Of a stretch of DNA of 64,000 bases, positions 26,117 to 36,531 are shown piece after piece. The stretch's first letter is position 1, and each line of letters begins with the position of its first letter. A program made the position numbers and the translations under genes. This DNA comes from Mycolicibacterium mengxianglii (GTDB taxonomy: Bacteria; Actinomycetota; Actinomycetes; Mycobacteriales; Mycobacteriaceae). The stretch covers positions 1,364,001 through 1,428,000 of the forward strand of contig NZ_CP065373.1 in NCBI RefSeq assembly GCF_015710575.1, in the 5' to 3' direction. The notes beneath the pieces are model-generated. The model was not told the origin of the DNA. It saw only the letters and a program-made list of their open reading frames with translations, and ran no database searches.

Positions 26117-27598
26117 GTGACAAGCAGATCTGGTGGAGCTGGATTGTCCGACGAACTGGGCGCAGTCGACCAGTTGCTGCATCGCGGCGAGGCCAACCCG
26201 CGCACCCGGTCGGGCATCATGGCTCTGGAGTTGCTGGACACCACCCCGGACTGGGAGCGCTACCGCCGCGATTTCGACTACGCCTCGCGCACCATCTTGC
26301 GGCTGCGTCAGAAGGTGGTCATGCCGACCCTGCCGACGGCGGCAGCACGCTGGGTCGTCGACGCCGACTTCAATCTCGACTTCCACGTCCGCCGCATCCG
26401 GGTACCCGAACCAGGAAGCCTTCGGCAGGTGTTCGACCTCGCTGAAATCGTCCAGCAATCGCCCCTGGACATCACGCGCCCGTTGTGGAGCGCCACGCTG
26501 ATCGAGGGCCTGCCCGACGGGCGCGCCGCCCAACTGCTGCACATCAGCCACGCGGTGGCCGACGCCGTTGGCGGCGTGGAGATGTTCGCCCAGATCTATG
26601 ACCTCGAACGCGATCCCGAACCCGAGCCCGCACCGCCGTTGCCCATCCCGCAGGACCTGTCGTCCAACGACCTGATGCGCCAGGGCTTGACGTCGTTGCC
26701 AGGCAGCCTCTTCAGTGGTGTGCGAGGCGCGATCGGCGCCATCGGCAAGGTGGTCACCGACCCCGGCTCGGCGGTGTCCGGAATCCTGGAGTTCGCCTCC
26801 GCGGGCTCGCGGACGATCCGCCAGGCCGCGGAGCCCTCGCCGCTGCTGCGCAGGCGCAGCCTGGCCAGTCGGACTGAAGCCATCGACATCAAGCTGGCCG
26901 ATCTGCATCGCGCAGCCAAAGCGGCCGGCGGGTCCATCAATGACGCCTATCTTGCCGGGTTGTGTGCAGCACTGCGGCTCTACCATGTGGCACTGGGAGT
27001 GCCGATCTCCACGTTGCCGATGGCGATCCCGGTGAATCTGCGCGCTGAATCCGACCCTGCGGGCGGCAACCGCTTCACCGGCGTCAACCTTGCCGCGCCC
27101 ATCGGGATCGAAGATCCCGTGGAGCGGATCCAGGAGATCCGGTCCCAGATGGCGCACCGCAAGGAAGAGGCCGCCATCGACGTGATCGGCGCGATGGCCC
27201 CGGTGCTCTCGCTGTTGCCCGACGCCGTGCTGGAATCGCTCACCGGATCGGTGATCGCCTCGGACGTGCAGGCCAGCAATGTTCCGGTGTACCAGGGCGA
27301 TACGTTCATCGCGGGGGCAAAGGTGCTGCGGCAGTATGGACTTGGGCCGCTGCCCGGTGTCGCGATGATGGTGGTCCTGGTGTCGCGCAGTGGCTGGTGC
27401 ACCGTCACCGCGCGATATGACCGAGCCGCCATCACCGACGAGCCGTTGTTCGCCCAGTGCCTCCAAGCGGGGTTCGACGAAGTCTTGGCCCTGGCCGGTG
27501 ACCCGCCGCCGGTCTCGACCCCGGCTTCGTTCCTCGATGCCGATGTCGCGCAGGCCACGCCAACGGAACCGTCCAACCTCGCGGAGGGCCGGTCATGA
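26117..27598 (+). CDS. Wax ester synthase/diacylglycerol acyltransferase family protein (Rv2484c orthologue)
   Basis: 493 residues. The acyltransferase motif HHxxxDG appears as SHAVADA (residues 144-150): His145 and Asp149 are kept, while the first His and the Gly are changed. The family PLW motif (RPLWSATLIEG, about 131-141) and the C-terminal ND-like VPVNLR segment (PMAIPVNLRAE) are present. Members make triacylglycerol or wax esters from acyl-CoA. Position between lipQ and plsC matches Rv2484c. AGGAG lies 5 bases before GTG 26117. The last bases overlap plsC through ATGA, indicating translational coupling. Confidence 0.87.
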   Translation: MTSRSGGAGLSDELGAVDQLLHRGEANPRTRSGIMALELLDTTPDWERYRRDFDYASRTILRLRQKVVMPTLPTAAARWVVDADFNLDFHVRRIRVPEPGSLRQVFDLAEIVQQSPLDITRPLWSATLIEGLPDGRAAQLLHISHAVADAVGGVEMFAQIYDLERDPEPEPAPPLPIPQDLSSNDLMRQGLTSLPGSLFSGVRGAIGAIGKVVTDPGSAVSGILEFASAGSRTIRQAAEPSPLLRRRSLASRTEAIDIKLADLHRAAKAAGGSINDAYLAGLCAALRLYHVALGVPISTLPMAIPVNLRAESDPAGGNRFTGVNLAAPIGIEDPVERIQEIRSQMAHRKEEAAIDVIGAMAPVLSLLPDAVLESLTGSVIASDVQASNVPVYQGDTFIAGAKVLRQYGLGPLPGVAMMVVLVSRSGWCTVTARYDRAAITDEPLFAQCLQAGFDEVLALAGDPPPVSTPASFLDADVAQATPTEPSNLAEGRS

Positions 27599-29214
27599 CC
27601 TCCGCTTCTGAGCCGCGTGAGCTGCGACTGCCCGGCTCGGTCGCCGAAGTCCGGGCCAGCCCCCGCGGGCCGCACATCGGTGCGTTCTTCGACCTGGACG
27701 GCACCCTGGTTGCCGGGTTCACCGGCGTCATCCTGACCCAGGAACAGTTCCGCAGCCGTCAGCTCGGGGTGGGAGATTTCTTCGGCATGATCCAGGCCGG
27801 ACTCAACCACAAGTTGGGCCGCCGTGAGTTCGAAAACCTCATCACCGCCGCATCCAAGGCCATGCGTGGCCGTCCACTCAGTGATCTCGACGAGCTCGGT
27901 GAGCGGCTGTTCGTGCAGAAGATCCAATCCCGGATATACCCCGAGATGCATGAGCTGGTGCGCGCGCACCTGGAGCGTGAGCACACGGTTGTGCTGAGCT
28001 CGTCGGCGTTGACCATTCAGGTGGAGCCGGTGGCCCGCTTCCTGGGCATCCCCAATACGTTGACCAACGAGTTCGAAGTCGACGACGACGGGCTGGTCAC
28101 CGGCGCGATCGTGCGGCCCATCCTGTGGGGACCGGGCAAGGCGAACGCGGTGCAGAAATTCGCCGCCGAACACGATATCGACCTCAAAGACAGCTACTTC
28201 TACGCCGACGGGGATGAAGACGTCTCGTTGATGTATCTGGTCGGCCATCCACGCCCCACCAACCCCGAAGGCAAGATGGCCGCGGTTGCACGCCAACGGG
28301 GTTGGCCGATCCTGAAGTTCTCCAGCCGCGCCGGCAGCGGTGTCAGCGGGGCGCTGCGGACGTTGGCCGGGGTGGGTTCGATGGTGCCGATCGCCACCGG
28401 TGCCCTTGGTTGGGGGCTGCTGACCCGGAATCGCCGGCGCGGTGTCAACTTCTTCACCACCAATTGGACCCAGACCGTGTTGGCCGCCGCCGGTGTCGAA
28501 CTCAATGTCGTCGGCGAGGAGAACCTCACCGCGCAACGGCCGGCAGTCTTCCTGTTCAATCACCGCAACAATTTCGACCCCGTGATCACGAGCGCACTGG
28601 TGCGTGACAACTTCACCAGCGTTGCCAAAAAGGAACTCGAAAACGACCCGGTGGTCGGGACTTTGGGCAAGATCATCGATGCCGTGTTCATCGACCGCGA
28701 GGACCCCAAGGCTGCGGTGGAATCGCTGCGCAAGATCGAAGAAGCTGCCCGCAACGGTCTGTCCATCGTGATCGCGCCCGAGGGCACCCGACTGGACACC
28801 AACGAGGTGGGGCCGTTCAAAAAGGGGCCGTTTCGCATCGCGATGGCGGCCCAGGTGCCGGTGGTGCCCGTGATCATCCGAAACGCCGAAGTGATCGCCT
28901 CACGGGATTCTTCAGTGATGAACCCGGGAACTGTCGATGTGGCGGTCTTCCCGCCTATTTCGGTGGCCGGCTGGACCGCGGAGAACATCAACGACCGGAT
29001 CGCCGAGGTCCGCCAGCTCTACCTGGACACGCTGAAGAACTGGCCCACCGGCGAACTGCCCTCAGCCGCACCCTATCGGCACGCCTCCGACGGGCAGCCG
29101 GCGAAGACGCGCCCCGCGCGCAAGGCCGCCAAGAAAGCGGCCGGCAAGAAAGCCACGAAAACCGACGGGGACGGTGATTCGTCGTCGACGAAGAACGTGC
29201 GAGGGCGTCCGTGA
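27595..29214 (+). CDS. plsC: HAD phosphatase-1-acylglycerol-3-phosphate acyltransferase fusion PlsC
   Basis: 539 residues. Residues 27-245 form a HAD-IB phosphatase (DLDGTL with Asp33 and Asp35). Residues 290-490 form a glycerolipid acyltransferase with NHRNNFD near 320 and APEGTR near 394. A lysine- and alanine-rich tail of about 45 residues ([13 protein letters not shown]) ends the protein. The acyltransferase makes phosphatidic acid from lysophosphatidic acid; the HAD domain could dephosphorylate a precursor or product. It matches Rv2483c. It overlaps the WS/DGAT gene by 4 bases and plsB2 by 4 bases, so the three form a tight unit. Confidence 0.9.
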   Translation: MTSASEPRELRLPGSVAEVRASPRGPHIGAFFDLDGTLVAGFTGVILTQEQFRSRQLGVGDFFGMIQAGLNHKLGRREFENLITAASKAMRGRPLSDLDELGERLFVQKIQSRIYPEMHELVRAHLEREHTVVLSSSALTIQVEPVARFLGIPNTLTNEFEVDDDGLVTGAIVRPILWGPGKANAVQKFAAEHDIDLKDSYFYADGDEDVSLMYLVGHPRPTNPEGKMAAVARQRGWPILKFSSRAGSGVSGALRTLAGVGSMVPIATGALGWGLLTRNRRRGVNFFTTNWTQTVLAAAGVELNVVGEENLTAQRPAVFLFNHRNNFDPVITSALVRDNFTSVAKKELENDPVVGTLGKIIDAVFIDREDPKAAVESLRKIEEAARNGLSIVIAPEGTRLDTNEVGPFKKGPFRIAMAAQVPVVPVIIRNAEVIASRDSSVMNPGTVDVAVFPPISVAGWTAENINDRIAEVRQLYLDTLKNWPTGELPSAAPYRHASDGQPAKTRPARKAAKKAAGKKATKTDGDGDSSSTKNVRGRP

Positions 29215-31583
29215 CGGAAACACCGGGTCGCGCCGAAAGTCCGGGCGACATACCAGATGTCGAGATCGTCGGCGACTCATTGATCCTGGCCTCGGTGTCC
29301 TCACGGGCCGAGCGGGACATGCTCGATGACTGGATCGAGCAACAATGCAGTCGGCATCCCGAGCTGGACATCACCGTGCTGCAACTCCCCGGGGAGGATG
29401 AGGAACCGCCTGCGGGGGTGATCGCCAGTCTGGTCGGCGAACTCCAACGAAGCGAAGACCGTTCAGTGGTACCCGTGCGTGTCTTCTGGGCACCGGGTGG
29501 GCTGCCGACCCGGGTGAAGGTGGTCGGCCTGCTGTCCGGTCGCGACACCTATCGTCCGCCGGAGTTGTTGCAGCGCCGTATCCTTCGCCGCGACCCGTCG
29601 AGGGCCAGGGTGGTCGCCGGTGGGCCGGCCAAAGTGTCGGAGCTGCGTCAGCAGTATCAGGACACCACGGTGGGGGAGAGCCCCCGCGATTTCGCCCGCT
29701 TCGTCCTGCGTCGGGCCAGCCTCGCCATCGAACGCATCGAATACCGGTTACTCGGGCCGGAATACAAGTCGCCGCGTCTGGTCAAGCCGGAAATGTTGGC
29801 CTCTACGCGATTCCGCGCCGGGCTCGACGAGATTCCCGGTGCCACCGTCGAAGAAGCCGGTGGCATCCTCGATGAATTGGCCACCGGGTGGAGCCGCTTC
29901 TCCGTGGACCTCATCCCCACCCTGTCGAAATTGATCTACAGCCGGGGGTTCGACCCCAACATCGACTACGACCACGAGCAGGTCGAGGCCATGCGCCGTG
30001 CGCTGGAGACCCATCCCGCTGTCATGCTGTGGTCGCACCGGTCCAACCTCGACAGCGCGGTGCTGACGGTGGCGCTGCAGGAGAATCGGCTACCGCGGGC
30101 CAACCTGTTCGCCGGCATCAACATGTCGTTCGGATTCATGGGGCCGTTGCTGCGGCGGTCCGGGGTCATCTTCATCCGGCGCAAGCTCGACGACCCGTTG
30201 TACAAATACGTGCTGCGGGAATTCGTCGGTTACATCGTCGAAAAGCGGTTCAACCTCAGCTGGTCCATCGAGGGCACCCGGTCCCGCACGGGAAAGATGT
30301 TGCCGCCCAAGCTCGGACTACTCGCCTATGTCGCCGACGCCTACCTGGACGGCCGCAGTGACGACATCCTGCTGCAGCCGGTGTCGATCAGTTTCGACCA
30401 GCTACACGAGACTGCCGAGTACGCCGACTACGCCCGCGGCGGGGAGAAGACCCCCGAAGGTGTGAGCTGGTTGTACAACTTCATCAAGGCCCAGGGGGAG
30501 CGCAACTACGGCAAGATCTACGTGCGTTTCCCCGAACCTGTCTCGATGGCGCAACATCTCGGCATGCCCACGAGCGGGGCCGCCGACGACCACGGCGCGC
30601 CCAAGCGGCTCGCCATGCAGAAGATGGCTTTCGAAGTGGCCTGGCGGATCCTGCGGGTGACCCCGATCAACGCCACCGGGCTGGTGGCGGGACTGTTGTT
30701 GACCACCAACGGGGTCGCGCTGAACCTCACGCAGATCCACCACACCCTGCAGGATTGCCTGGACTATCTGGAACGCAAGCAGACGCCGCTCACGGACAGT
30801 GCCCGGCGGCTGCGGACCCTCGAAGGGGTGTGCGCTGCCCTGGATGCCCTCTCCGGCGGGAACCCGATCACCAAGGTCGACACCGGCCGCGAACCGGTGT
30901 GGCGGATCACCCCTGACAATCAGCACGAAGCGGCGTTCTACCGCAACACGCTGATCCACGCGTTCCTCGAGACCTCGATCGTCGAACTCGCATTGGCCTA
31001 CGCCGGACGCGCCGGAGGAGATCGGGTCGAGGCGTTCTGGTCGCAGGCGATGCGACTGCGCGACCTGCTCAAGTTCGACTTCTACTTCGCCGACTCCGCG
31101 GCCTTCCGTGACAACGTTGCCCAGGAGATGGCCTGGCACCAGAACTGGGAACAGCATGTCGCTGCCGGCGGCGCCGAGATCGACCAGCTGCTGAACGACA
31201 AGCGCCCGCTGATGGCGCAGGCGATGCTGCGCCCGTTCTTCGAGGCTTACGTACTCGTCGCTGACGTACTGCGGGAGGCGCCCGCCGAGATCAGCGAGAA
31301 GGAGCTGACCGCCAAAGCACTCGGGGTGGGCACGCAGTACGCCGCGCAGAGCCGGGTGCGCAGCACCGAGTCGGTATCGGCGTTGCTGTTCGCCACGGCC
31401 CGGCAGGTGGCCGCAGACCAAGGTTTGCTCAGCCCGGGCGCCGACCTGACCGAGGGGCGCGGGGCGTTCCTCAAGGAGCTGCGCGGTGTGCTGGCCGATA
31501 TGGACCGCGTCGGCCGGCTCTCTCGCGAGCAGTTCATCGAACGCGAAGTGCGATCGCGGCAGGTGTCCGACGCCACGTCGTAG
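29211..31583 (+). CDS. plsB2: Glycerol-3-phosphate acyltransferase PlsB2
   Basis: 790 residues, the usual length for actinobacterial PlsB. Acyltransferase motif I is WSHRSNLDS near residues 273-281, followed by [18 protein letters not shown] and [15 protein letters not shown] (motif III). The long helical C-terminal part is typical of PlsB. It transfers the first acyl chain to glycerol 3-phosphate at the membrane, supplying the PlsC reaction. The GTG start at 29211 overlaps the plsC stop. It is last in the lipQ-WS/DGAT-plsC-plsB2 series and corresponds to Rv2482c. Confidence 0.92.
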   Translation: MTETPGRAESPGDIPDVEIVGDSLILASVSSRAERDMLDDWIEQQCSRHPELDITVLQLPGEDEEPPAGVIASLVGELQRSEDRSVVPVRVFWAPGGLPTRVKVVGLLSGRDTYRPPELLQRRILRRDPSRARVVAGGPAKVSELRQQYQDTTVGESPRDFARFVLRRASLAIERIEYRLLGPEYKSPRLVKPEMLASTRFRAGLDEIPGATVEEAGGILDELATGWSRFSVDLIPTLSKLIYSRGFDPNIDYDHEQVEAMRRALETHPAVMLWSHRSNLDSAVLTVALQENRLPRANLFAGINMSFGFMGPLLRRSGVIFIRRKLDDPLYKYVLREFVGYIVEKRFNLSWSIEGTRSRTGKMLPPKLGLLAYVADAYLDGRSDDILLQPVSISFDQLHETAEYADYARGGEKTPEGVSWLYNFIKAQGERNYGKIYVRFPEPVSMAQHLGMPTSGAADDHGAPKRLAMQKMAFEVAWRILRVTPINATGLVAGLLLTTNGVALNLTQIHHTLQDCLDYLERKQTPLTDSARRLRTLEGVCAALDALSGGNPITKVDTGREPVWRITPDNQHEAAFYRNTLIHAFLETSIVELALAYAGRAGGDRVEAFWSQAMRLRDLLKFDFYFADSAAFRDNVAQEMAWHQNWEQHVAAGGAEIDQLLNDKRPLMAQAMLRPFFEAYVLVADVLREAPAEISEKELTAKALGVGTQYAAQSRVRSTESVSALLFATARQVAADQGLLSPGADLTEGRGAFLKELRGVLADMDRVGRLSREQFIEREVRSRQVSDATS

Positions 31584-31613
31584 ACAACCGTCCGGGACCA
31601 ATACCCTGGACGG

Positions 31614-33626
31614 GTGAGCGCACCGGCCTTATCGGGATCCAGCACCACCGCACGTTCGGCGGTGTGGCCGATCCTCTTCGGGGTCGGTCTGCTCGCCGGA
31701 CTCACGGCGGCCGGGTTGGCCGCGCTGTCGCTGGCCGACGCCCTGACCGCCACCGGACTGCCCGACCCCGGCCCCGTCACCACCCTGGGGCTGCCCTTTG
31801 TGCGGGCCGCCGGCGAGATCGCCGCCGTGGTGGCAATCGGAGGATTCCTGTTCGCGGCGTTCTTCGTTGCGCCGCAGGACTCCGGCGTGCTCGACGCCGC
31901 CGGGTACCGGGCGCTGCGACTGGGCAGCGTCGCATCCGGGGTATGGGCGGTGTGTGCCGCCCTGCTGGTGCCGATGACCATCTCCGATGTGTCCGGCCAA
32001 CCACTGGGCGACCATCTGAACCCGCTCACCATGTGGTCGCTGGCCAGCCTGGTCGAGACTGCCGGAGCATGGCGGTGGACCGCCATCCTGGCAGCGGCGG
32101 TGACATTGGCCAGCATCCCGGTGTTGCGCTGGTCCTGGACCCCGCTGCTGTGTGCGGCGGCGCTGAGCACCCTGCTCCCGCTGGGCTTGACCGGGCATTC
32201 GTCCTCCGGGGGTTCCCACGATCTGGCCACCAACAGCCTGGTGATCCACCTGTTCGCCGCGTCGCTGTGGGCCGGTGGACTGCTGGCGCTGCTGGCCCAC
32301 GGGCTGCGCGACGGGTCCCACGCTGACCTGGCCGCGCGGCGGTTCTCCAGGGTCGCACTGTGGTGCTTCGTGGCGATGGGGTTCTCCGGAGTCATCAACG
32401 CCCTGGTGCGGGTGCAACCCACCGATCTGTTCTCCACCCGCTACGGGCTGCTGATCGTGGGCAAGGTCGTCGCCCTGGTGCTGCTGGGTGTGCTCGGCTG
32501 GCGGCAACGACGTGTCGGGGTGGCCGCGCTGCAGGCCGACCCGGGCGCGCGGGGCCCGCTGCTGCGATTGGCGCTCACCGAAGCCGCGATTTTCGGGGTG
32601 ACGTTCGGGTTGGCTGTCGCTCTGGGACGCACTCCACCGCCACCCCCGCTGGTGGTCAACCCGTCGATCCCCGAGGTCGAACTCGGCTACGACCTCGCGG
32701 GCCCGCCCACAGTGGCCAGATTGCTGTTCGACTGGCGGTTCGATCTGGTGTTCGGCACCGCTGCCATCGTGTTGGCGCTGGTGTACCTGGCCGGGGTGCG
32801 ACGGCTGCGCCGCCGCGGGGACGCGTGGCCGCTCGGTCGCACCATCGGGTTCCTGCTGGGCTGCCTGGTGCTGCTGCTCACCACGTCCTCGGGGATCGGG
32901 CGGTACATGCCTGCGGTGTTCAGCGTCCACATGGCCGCGCACATGCTGCTGTCGATGCTGATCCCGATCCTGCTGGTGCTCGGGGCACCGATGACATTGG
33001 CCTTGCGAGCCCTTCCTGCAGCCGGCCGCAACGAGCCCCCCGGCCCGCGGGAGTGGTTGCTGGCCGCCCTGCACAGCAGGTTCTCCCGGCTGATCACCAA
33101 TCCGATCGTGGCCACCATCTTGTTTGTCGCCGGGTTCTACGGGCTGTATTTCGGCGGCATCTTCGACGCCGCGGCGGGCAGTCACGCCGGCCACGTGGCG
33201 ATGAATGTCCACTTCCTGCTGTCCGGCTACGTCTTCTACTGGGTGGTGATCGGCATCGACCCGACGCCGCGCCCCCTCCCGCCGCTGGGCAAGGTCGCGG
33301 TGGTCTTCCTCTCGCTACCGTTGCACGCGTTTTTCGGCGTGGTCCTGATGGGCATGAACACGGTGATCGCCGAGCCGTTCTACCGGTCCCTGCAATTACC
33401 GTGGCATACCGATCTGCTCGCGGATCAGAAACTTGGCGGCGGCATCGCCTGGTCGGCCGGTGAAGTGCCGCTGGTCGTGGTGATGCTGGCGCTGTTGATC
33501 CAGTGGACGCGAAGTGATCGCCGGACCGCGACCCGGCTCGACCGCGCCGCGGACCGCGACGACGACGCTGACCTGGCGGCGTACAACAACATGCTGGCTG
33601 CATTGGCCCGCCGGGAGAACAAGTAG
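31614..33626 (+). CDS. CopD-CtaG fusion: copper handling and cytochrome c oxidase assembly membrane protein
   Basis: 670 residues with about fifteen membrane helices. The N-terminal half (to about 340) resembles the CopD copper-import family (FVRAAGEIAAVVAIGG, NSLVIHLFAASLWAGGLLAL, with histidines in helices). The C-terminal half is a CtaG/caa3-type oxidase assembly domain (FSVHMAAHMLLSMLIPILLVLGAP, HFLLSGYVFYW). The fusion matches M. tuberculosis Rv0102, which lies elsewhere in that genome. Copper loading of cytochrome oxidase is the likely job. A GTG start at 31614 follows plsB2 by 30 bases, so it may be cotranscribed. Confidence 0.85.
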   Translation: MSAPALSGSSTTARSAVWPILFGVGLLAGLTAAGLAALSLADALTATGLPDPGPVTTLGLPFVRAAGEIAAVVAIGGFLFAAFFVAPQDSGVLDAAGYRALRLGSVASGVWAVCAALLVPMTISDVSGQPLGDHLNPLTMWSLASLVETAGAWRWTAILAAAVTLASIPVLRWSWTPLLCAAALSTLLPLGLTGHSSSGGSHDLATNSLVIHLFAASLWAGGLLALLAHGLRDGSHADLAARRFSRVALWCFVAMGFSGVINALVRVQPTDLFSTRYGLLIVGKVVALVLLGVLGWRQRRVGVAALQADPGARGPLLRLALTEAAIFGVTFGLAVALGRTPPPPPLVVNPSIPEVELGYDLAGPPTVARLLFDWRFDLVFGTAAIVLALVYLAGVRRLRRRGDAWPLGRTIGFLLGCLVLLLTTSSGIGRYMPAVFSVHMAAHMLLSMLIPILLVLGAPMTLALRALPAAGRNEPPGPREWLLAALHSRFSRLITNPIVATILFVAGFYGLYFGGIFDAAAGSHAGHVAMNVHFLLSGYVFYWVVIGIDPTPRPLPPLGKVAVVFLSLPLHAFFGVVLMGMNTVIAEPFYRSLQLPWHTDLLADQKLGGGIAWSAGEVPLVVVMLALLIQWTRSDRRTATRLDRAADRDDDADLAAYNNMLAALARRENK

Positions 33627-33651
33627 CAGTCTTTTGTCGGCTCGGCGGCAA

Positions 33652-34281
33652 TCAGTCGGGCCGCGAACTCTCGAGGTAGGCGACGATGGCGTTGGTCAGT
33701 CCGCGCCGCGCGAGGTCCAGGTCGGAGTAGGAGCCGAGCTGTCGTTCCGAAGTGATGCCACGCATGGCGCCCGGAATGAACGACGCCACCTCGAGCACCC
33801 GCTGCGGATCGACATCGAGATCGGAAAAAGCCTTCTGGCAGGAGGCATTCCAGGCGAGGCCCCACGAGGCGATCTCGGCGGCGGTCTGTGGATACAGCCG
33901 CTCGAGCTCGGCGGGATCGCTGGGCAATGCAGCTCGCAGGTTCTCGATGGCCCGCGAATGTGTTGACGTCAGCCCGTCGTAGAGCAGGTCGATGATGGCG
34001 GCGACCCGCTGATGCAGCGGCGCGTCGGTGTCGGATCGCACCGGAAGTTCGCCACGCAGCTCGGCGGTGTGATGCAGCACCGCCGCCCAGAATCCGTCGA
34101 CGTCGCCGAACTGGTACTTCACCGCGCCCCATGTCGCGCCGATGTCCTTGGCGATCCGGCTCGCAGAAACCGCCCCCGGATCCCCGGAGGCCAATGACCG
34201 GATGGCCGCCTCGAGCATGTTCTCCCGAGTCGCGAGGCCACGCCGGTTGCGGCGTCTGCCCTGCGTACCCGCTGCCGTCAT
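33652..34281 (-). CDS. TetR-family regulator
   Basis: 209 residues. An N-terminal basic stretch (GRRRNRRGLATREN) precedes the helix-turn-helix VSASRIAKDIGATWGAVKYQFGDVDGF, with the recognition helix near residues 45-55. The GAVKYQF form is uncommon but occurs in regulators linked to steroid or lipid catabolism. It is divergent from a Rieske oxygenase gene with 114 bases between the starts, so it probably controls that gene and itself. In the gap, TAGTAG at 34293 and CTACTA at 34321 form a weak inverted repeat. Confidence 0.85.
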   Translation of the reverse strand: MTAAGTQGRRRNRRGLATRENMLEAAIRSLASGDPGAVSASRIAKDIGATWGAVKYQFGDVDGFWAAVLHHTAELRGELPVRSDTDAPLHQRVAAIIDLLYDGLTSTHSRAIENLRAALPSDPAELERLYPQTAAEIASWGLAWNASCQKAFSDLDVDPQRVLEVASFIPGAMRGITSERQLGSYSDLDLARRGLTNAIVAYLESSRPD

Positions 34282-34395
34282 CAGCCCGATGGTAGTAGGC
34301 AGCGCATTTCACAGAACCCTCTACTAGTTTTTCGCAGCGGCCACTACGATTCGAACGGGGTACCGGCAACACCAGCTCAAGGGGGAGATCTGCGG

Positions 34396-35427
34396 ATGGC
34401 GAAACCGCCGCTGTCGATGAAGCCGACGGGATGGTTTCAGGTCGCCTGGTCCGACGAACTCGGTGTCGGCGATGTGCGAACGATGAGGTACTTCGGCGAA
34501 GAGTTGATCGCCTGGCGGGCCGAGTCCGGACGCGTGAGCGTGATGGCGGCCTACTGCGAGCATCTCGGCGCACACCTCGGTTTCGGGGGGCATGTGGAGG
34601 GCGACGTCATCCAATGCCCGTTCCACGGCTGGCAGTGGAACGCCGAAGGCCGCAACGTCTGCATCCCGTACGAGGACCGCCCCAACCGTGGCAGACGGAT
34701 GCGCACCTACCCGGTGGTCGAGCGCAACGAGTCGATCTACATCTGGCACGACATCGACGGCCGCGCGCCGTACTTCGACGCCCCCGACGTCTTCGCCAGC
34801 TTCGGCGATGGCAGCAGTGTGGCGGACTACTACCCGCAGCAGCGGCTGTATCGCGAGGCCCTCGAACTGCATCCGCAGTACGTGCTGGAAAACGGCGTGG
34901 ATTTCGCGCACTTCAAATTCGTGCACCAGACGCCTATCGTGCCCGTGTTCACCCGCCACGACTTTGCCGAACCGGTGTCCTATGTGGACTTCACCATCAC
35001 CTTCGAAGGCGACGAGAACCAGTCGATCGACGACATCAAAAGCGGTGTCGAGGCCATCAACGGCGGCCTGGGCGTCGCGGTGACCAAGAGCAGCGGCATG
35101 ATCGACAACCGCACCATTTCCGCCATCACTCCGGTCGACGAGCGCACCTCCGACGTGCGGTTCAGCGTCTACATCGGCCGTACGCCCGGCAAAGACCAAC
35201 CTCGGCACGAACGCAAGGCCCAGGAATTCGGCGCCGAAGTCATCCGCCAGTTCGCCCAGGACGTCCACATCTGGTCGCATCAACGGTATTCCGACCCGCC
35301 GGCGCTCTCCAGTTCGGAGATGCAGGGGTTCACGGCGATCCGGAAGTGGGCCATGCAGTTCTATCCCGACGGCCTCGGCGGCAGCGCTGCCGAGCTGCGG
35401 GCCCCGTCCTCGACAACCACCACCTAG
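34396..35427 (+). CDS. Rieske non-heme iron oxygenase, KshA-like
   Basis: 343 residues. The Rieske [2Fe-2S] ligands are Cys54-x-His56 (YCEHLG) and Cys74-x2-His77 (CPFHGW). The catalytic iron motif N166-x2-D169-x2-H172-x4-H177 (NGVDFAHFKFVH) is intact. Size and layout are those of 3-ketosteroid 9-alpha-hydroxylase oxygenase (KshA) and related mycobacterial enzymes. It needs a separate ferredoxin reductase, not encoded nearby. The substrate may be a steroid or other terpenoid; this is inference. The next gene starts 28 bases downstream and is probably cotranscribed. GGGGGAGA lies upstream of the ATG. Confidence 0.88.
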   Translation: MAKPPLSMKPTGWFQVAWSDELGVGDVRTMRYFGEELIAWRAESGRVSVMAAYCEHLGAHLGFGGHVEGDVIQCPFHGWQWNAEGRNVCIPYEDRPNRGRRMRTYPVVERNESIYIWHDIDGRAPYFDAPDVFASFGDGSSVADYYPQQRLYREALELHPQYVLENGVDFAHFKFVHQTPIVPVFTRHDFAEPVSYVDFTITFEGDENQSIDDIKSGVEAINGGLGVAVTKSSGMIDNRTISAITPVDERTSDVRFSVYIGRTPGKDQPRHERKAQEFGAEVIRQFAQDVHIWSHQRYSDPPALSSSEMQGFTAIRKWAMQFYPDGLGGSAAELRAPSSTTTT

Positions 35428-35454
35428 CCAGAAGATCTCCGAAAGGCGTCATGC

Positions 35455-36531
35455 ATGAGCAGAATCCGCGTGTTCCAGGTAGCGACGGGCAACGTCGGCT
35501 CCGAGATGATCAGGCGGATAGCGGACGAACCCGATCTGGAATTGATTGGTGTGCATTGTTATACGCCAGAGAAGGTCGGCAAGGACGCCGGTGAGTTGGC
35601 CGGAATTGCACCCATCGGGGTCACCGCGACCGGCAGCGTGGAGGAGATCATCGCCGCCCAACCCGATGTGGTGACCTTCCATGGCGTGTTTCCCGATGAG
35701 GACCTGTACGTGCCCGTTCTCGAAGCCGGCATCAACATCGTCACCACGGCAGACTGGATCACCGGCTGGCACCGCGACCGCAACCACCCGCACCACTCCG
35801 GCAAGCCGGTCTCCCAGTTGCTCCAGGAGGCCTGTGAAAAGGGCGGCTCGACGTTCTACGGCACCGGCATGAATCCCGGTCTCAATCAAATCCTGGGAGT
35901 GGTGTGCTCGGCGGATGTCGCCGAGATCGAGAACGTCACCACCATCGAGTCGGTCGACGTGTCATGTCACCACTCCAAAGAGACCTGGATCGAGGTCGGA
36001 TATGGTCTGCCTGTTGATGATCCGTCGATTCCCGACAAGCTCGAGAAGTACACCCGGGTCTTCGCCGACAGCGTGCTGATGATGGCGGACTGCTTCGATC
36101 TCGAGCTCGACGAGGTGACGTTCAGCTATGAACTCGGCGCCTGCACCAAGGACGTCGACCTGGGCTGGTACACCCTGCCCAAGGGATCACTGGGCGGCAA
36201 CTATCTCAAATACCAGGGCATGATCGACGGGGTGCCGCGCGTGGAGACCCATCTGGAATGGCAGATGACACCGCACACCGACCCCAGCTGGGATATCAAG
36301 GGCTGCTACATCACCCAGATCAAAGGCGACCCGAACATCTACAACAAGCACATGATCTTCCCGAAACCCGGTGTCGACCTGTCCGATCCGGCGAGCTTCG
36401 CCTCCATCGGCATGACCGTCACCGGAATGCCGGCGCTGCATTCGATCAAGTCCGTGGTGGCGGCCCGGCCGGGACTCATCACCAGCGCCGACCTGCCGCT
36501 GCGGGGCTTCGCCGGACGCTTCAAGCTCTAG
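35455..36531 (+). CDS. NAD(P)-dependent dehydrogenase, dihydrodipicolinate reductase-like
   Basis: 358 residues with an N-terminal Rossmann fold (RVFQVATGNVGSEMIRRI, residues 4-21) and a large C-terminal domain. It resembles the mycobacterial proteins annotated as dihydrodipicolinate reductase or 2,4-diaminopentanoate dehydrogenase-like amine dehydrogenases, rather than DapB itself, because the DapB substrate motif is absent. TGMNPGLNQILGVV near residue 140 is typical of this group. It follows the Rieske gene and may act on its product. Its stop overlaps that of the opposing allophanate hydrolase gene by 4 bases. Confidence 0.83.
   Translation: MSRIRVFQVATGNVGSEMIRRIADEPDLELIGVHCYTPEKVGKDAGELAGIAPIGVTATGSVEEIIAAQPDVVTFHGVFPDEDLYVPVLEAGINIVTTADWITGWHRDRNHPHHSGKPVSQLLQEACEKGGSTFYGTGMNPGLNQILGVVCSADVAEIENVTTIESVDVSCHHSKETWIEVGYGLPVDDPSIPDKLEKYTRVFADSVLMMADCFDLELDEVTFSYELGACTKDVDLGWYTLPKGSLGGNYLKYQGMIDGVPRVETHLEWQMTPHTDPSWDIKGCYITQIKGDPNIYNKHMIFPKPGVDLSDPASFASIGMTVTGMPALHSIKSVVAARPGLITSADLPLRGFAGRFKL

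Noticed and set aside
26084..27466. 460-codon open frame opposite the WS/DGAT gene
   Set aside because: High-GC mirror frame. The sense-strand gene has clear motifs and overlap with plsC.
30402..31601. 399-codon open frame opposite plsB2
   Set aside because: Composition is a reflection of the sense codons and no protein family is recognisable.
31629..33212. 527-codon open frame opposite the CopD-CtaG gene
   Set aside because: Extremely rich in Gln, Arg, Gly and His, as expected from the reverse of hydrophobic codons; not a plausible protein.
34293..34326. TAGTAG/CTACTA inverted repeat between TetR and Rieske genes
   Set aside because: Six-base arms 22 bases apart are likely by chance; kept only as a remark in the TetR entry.
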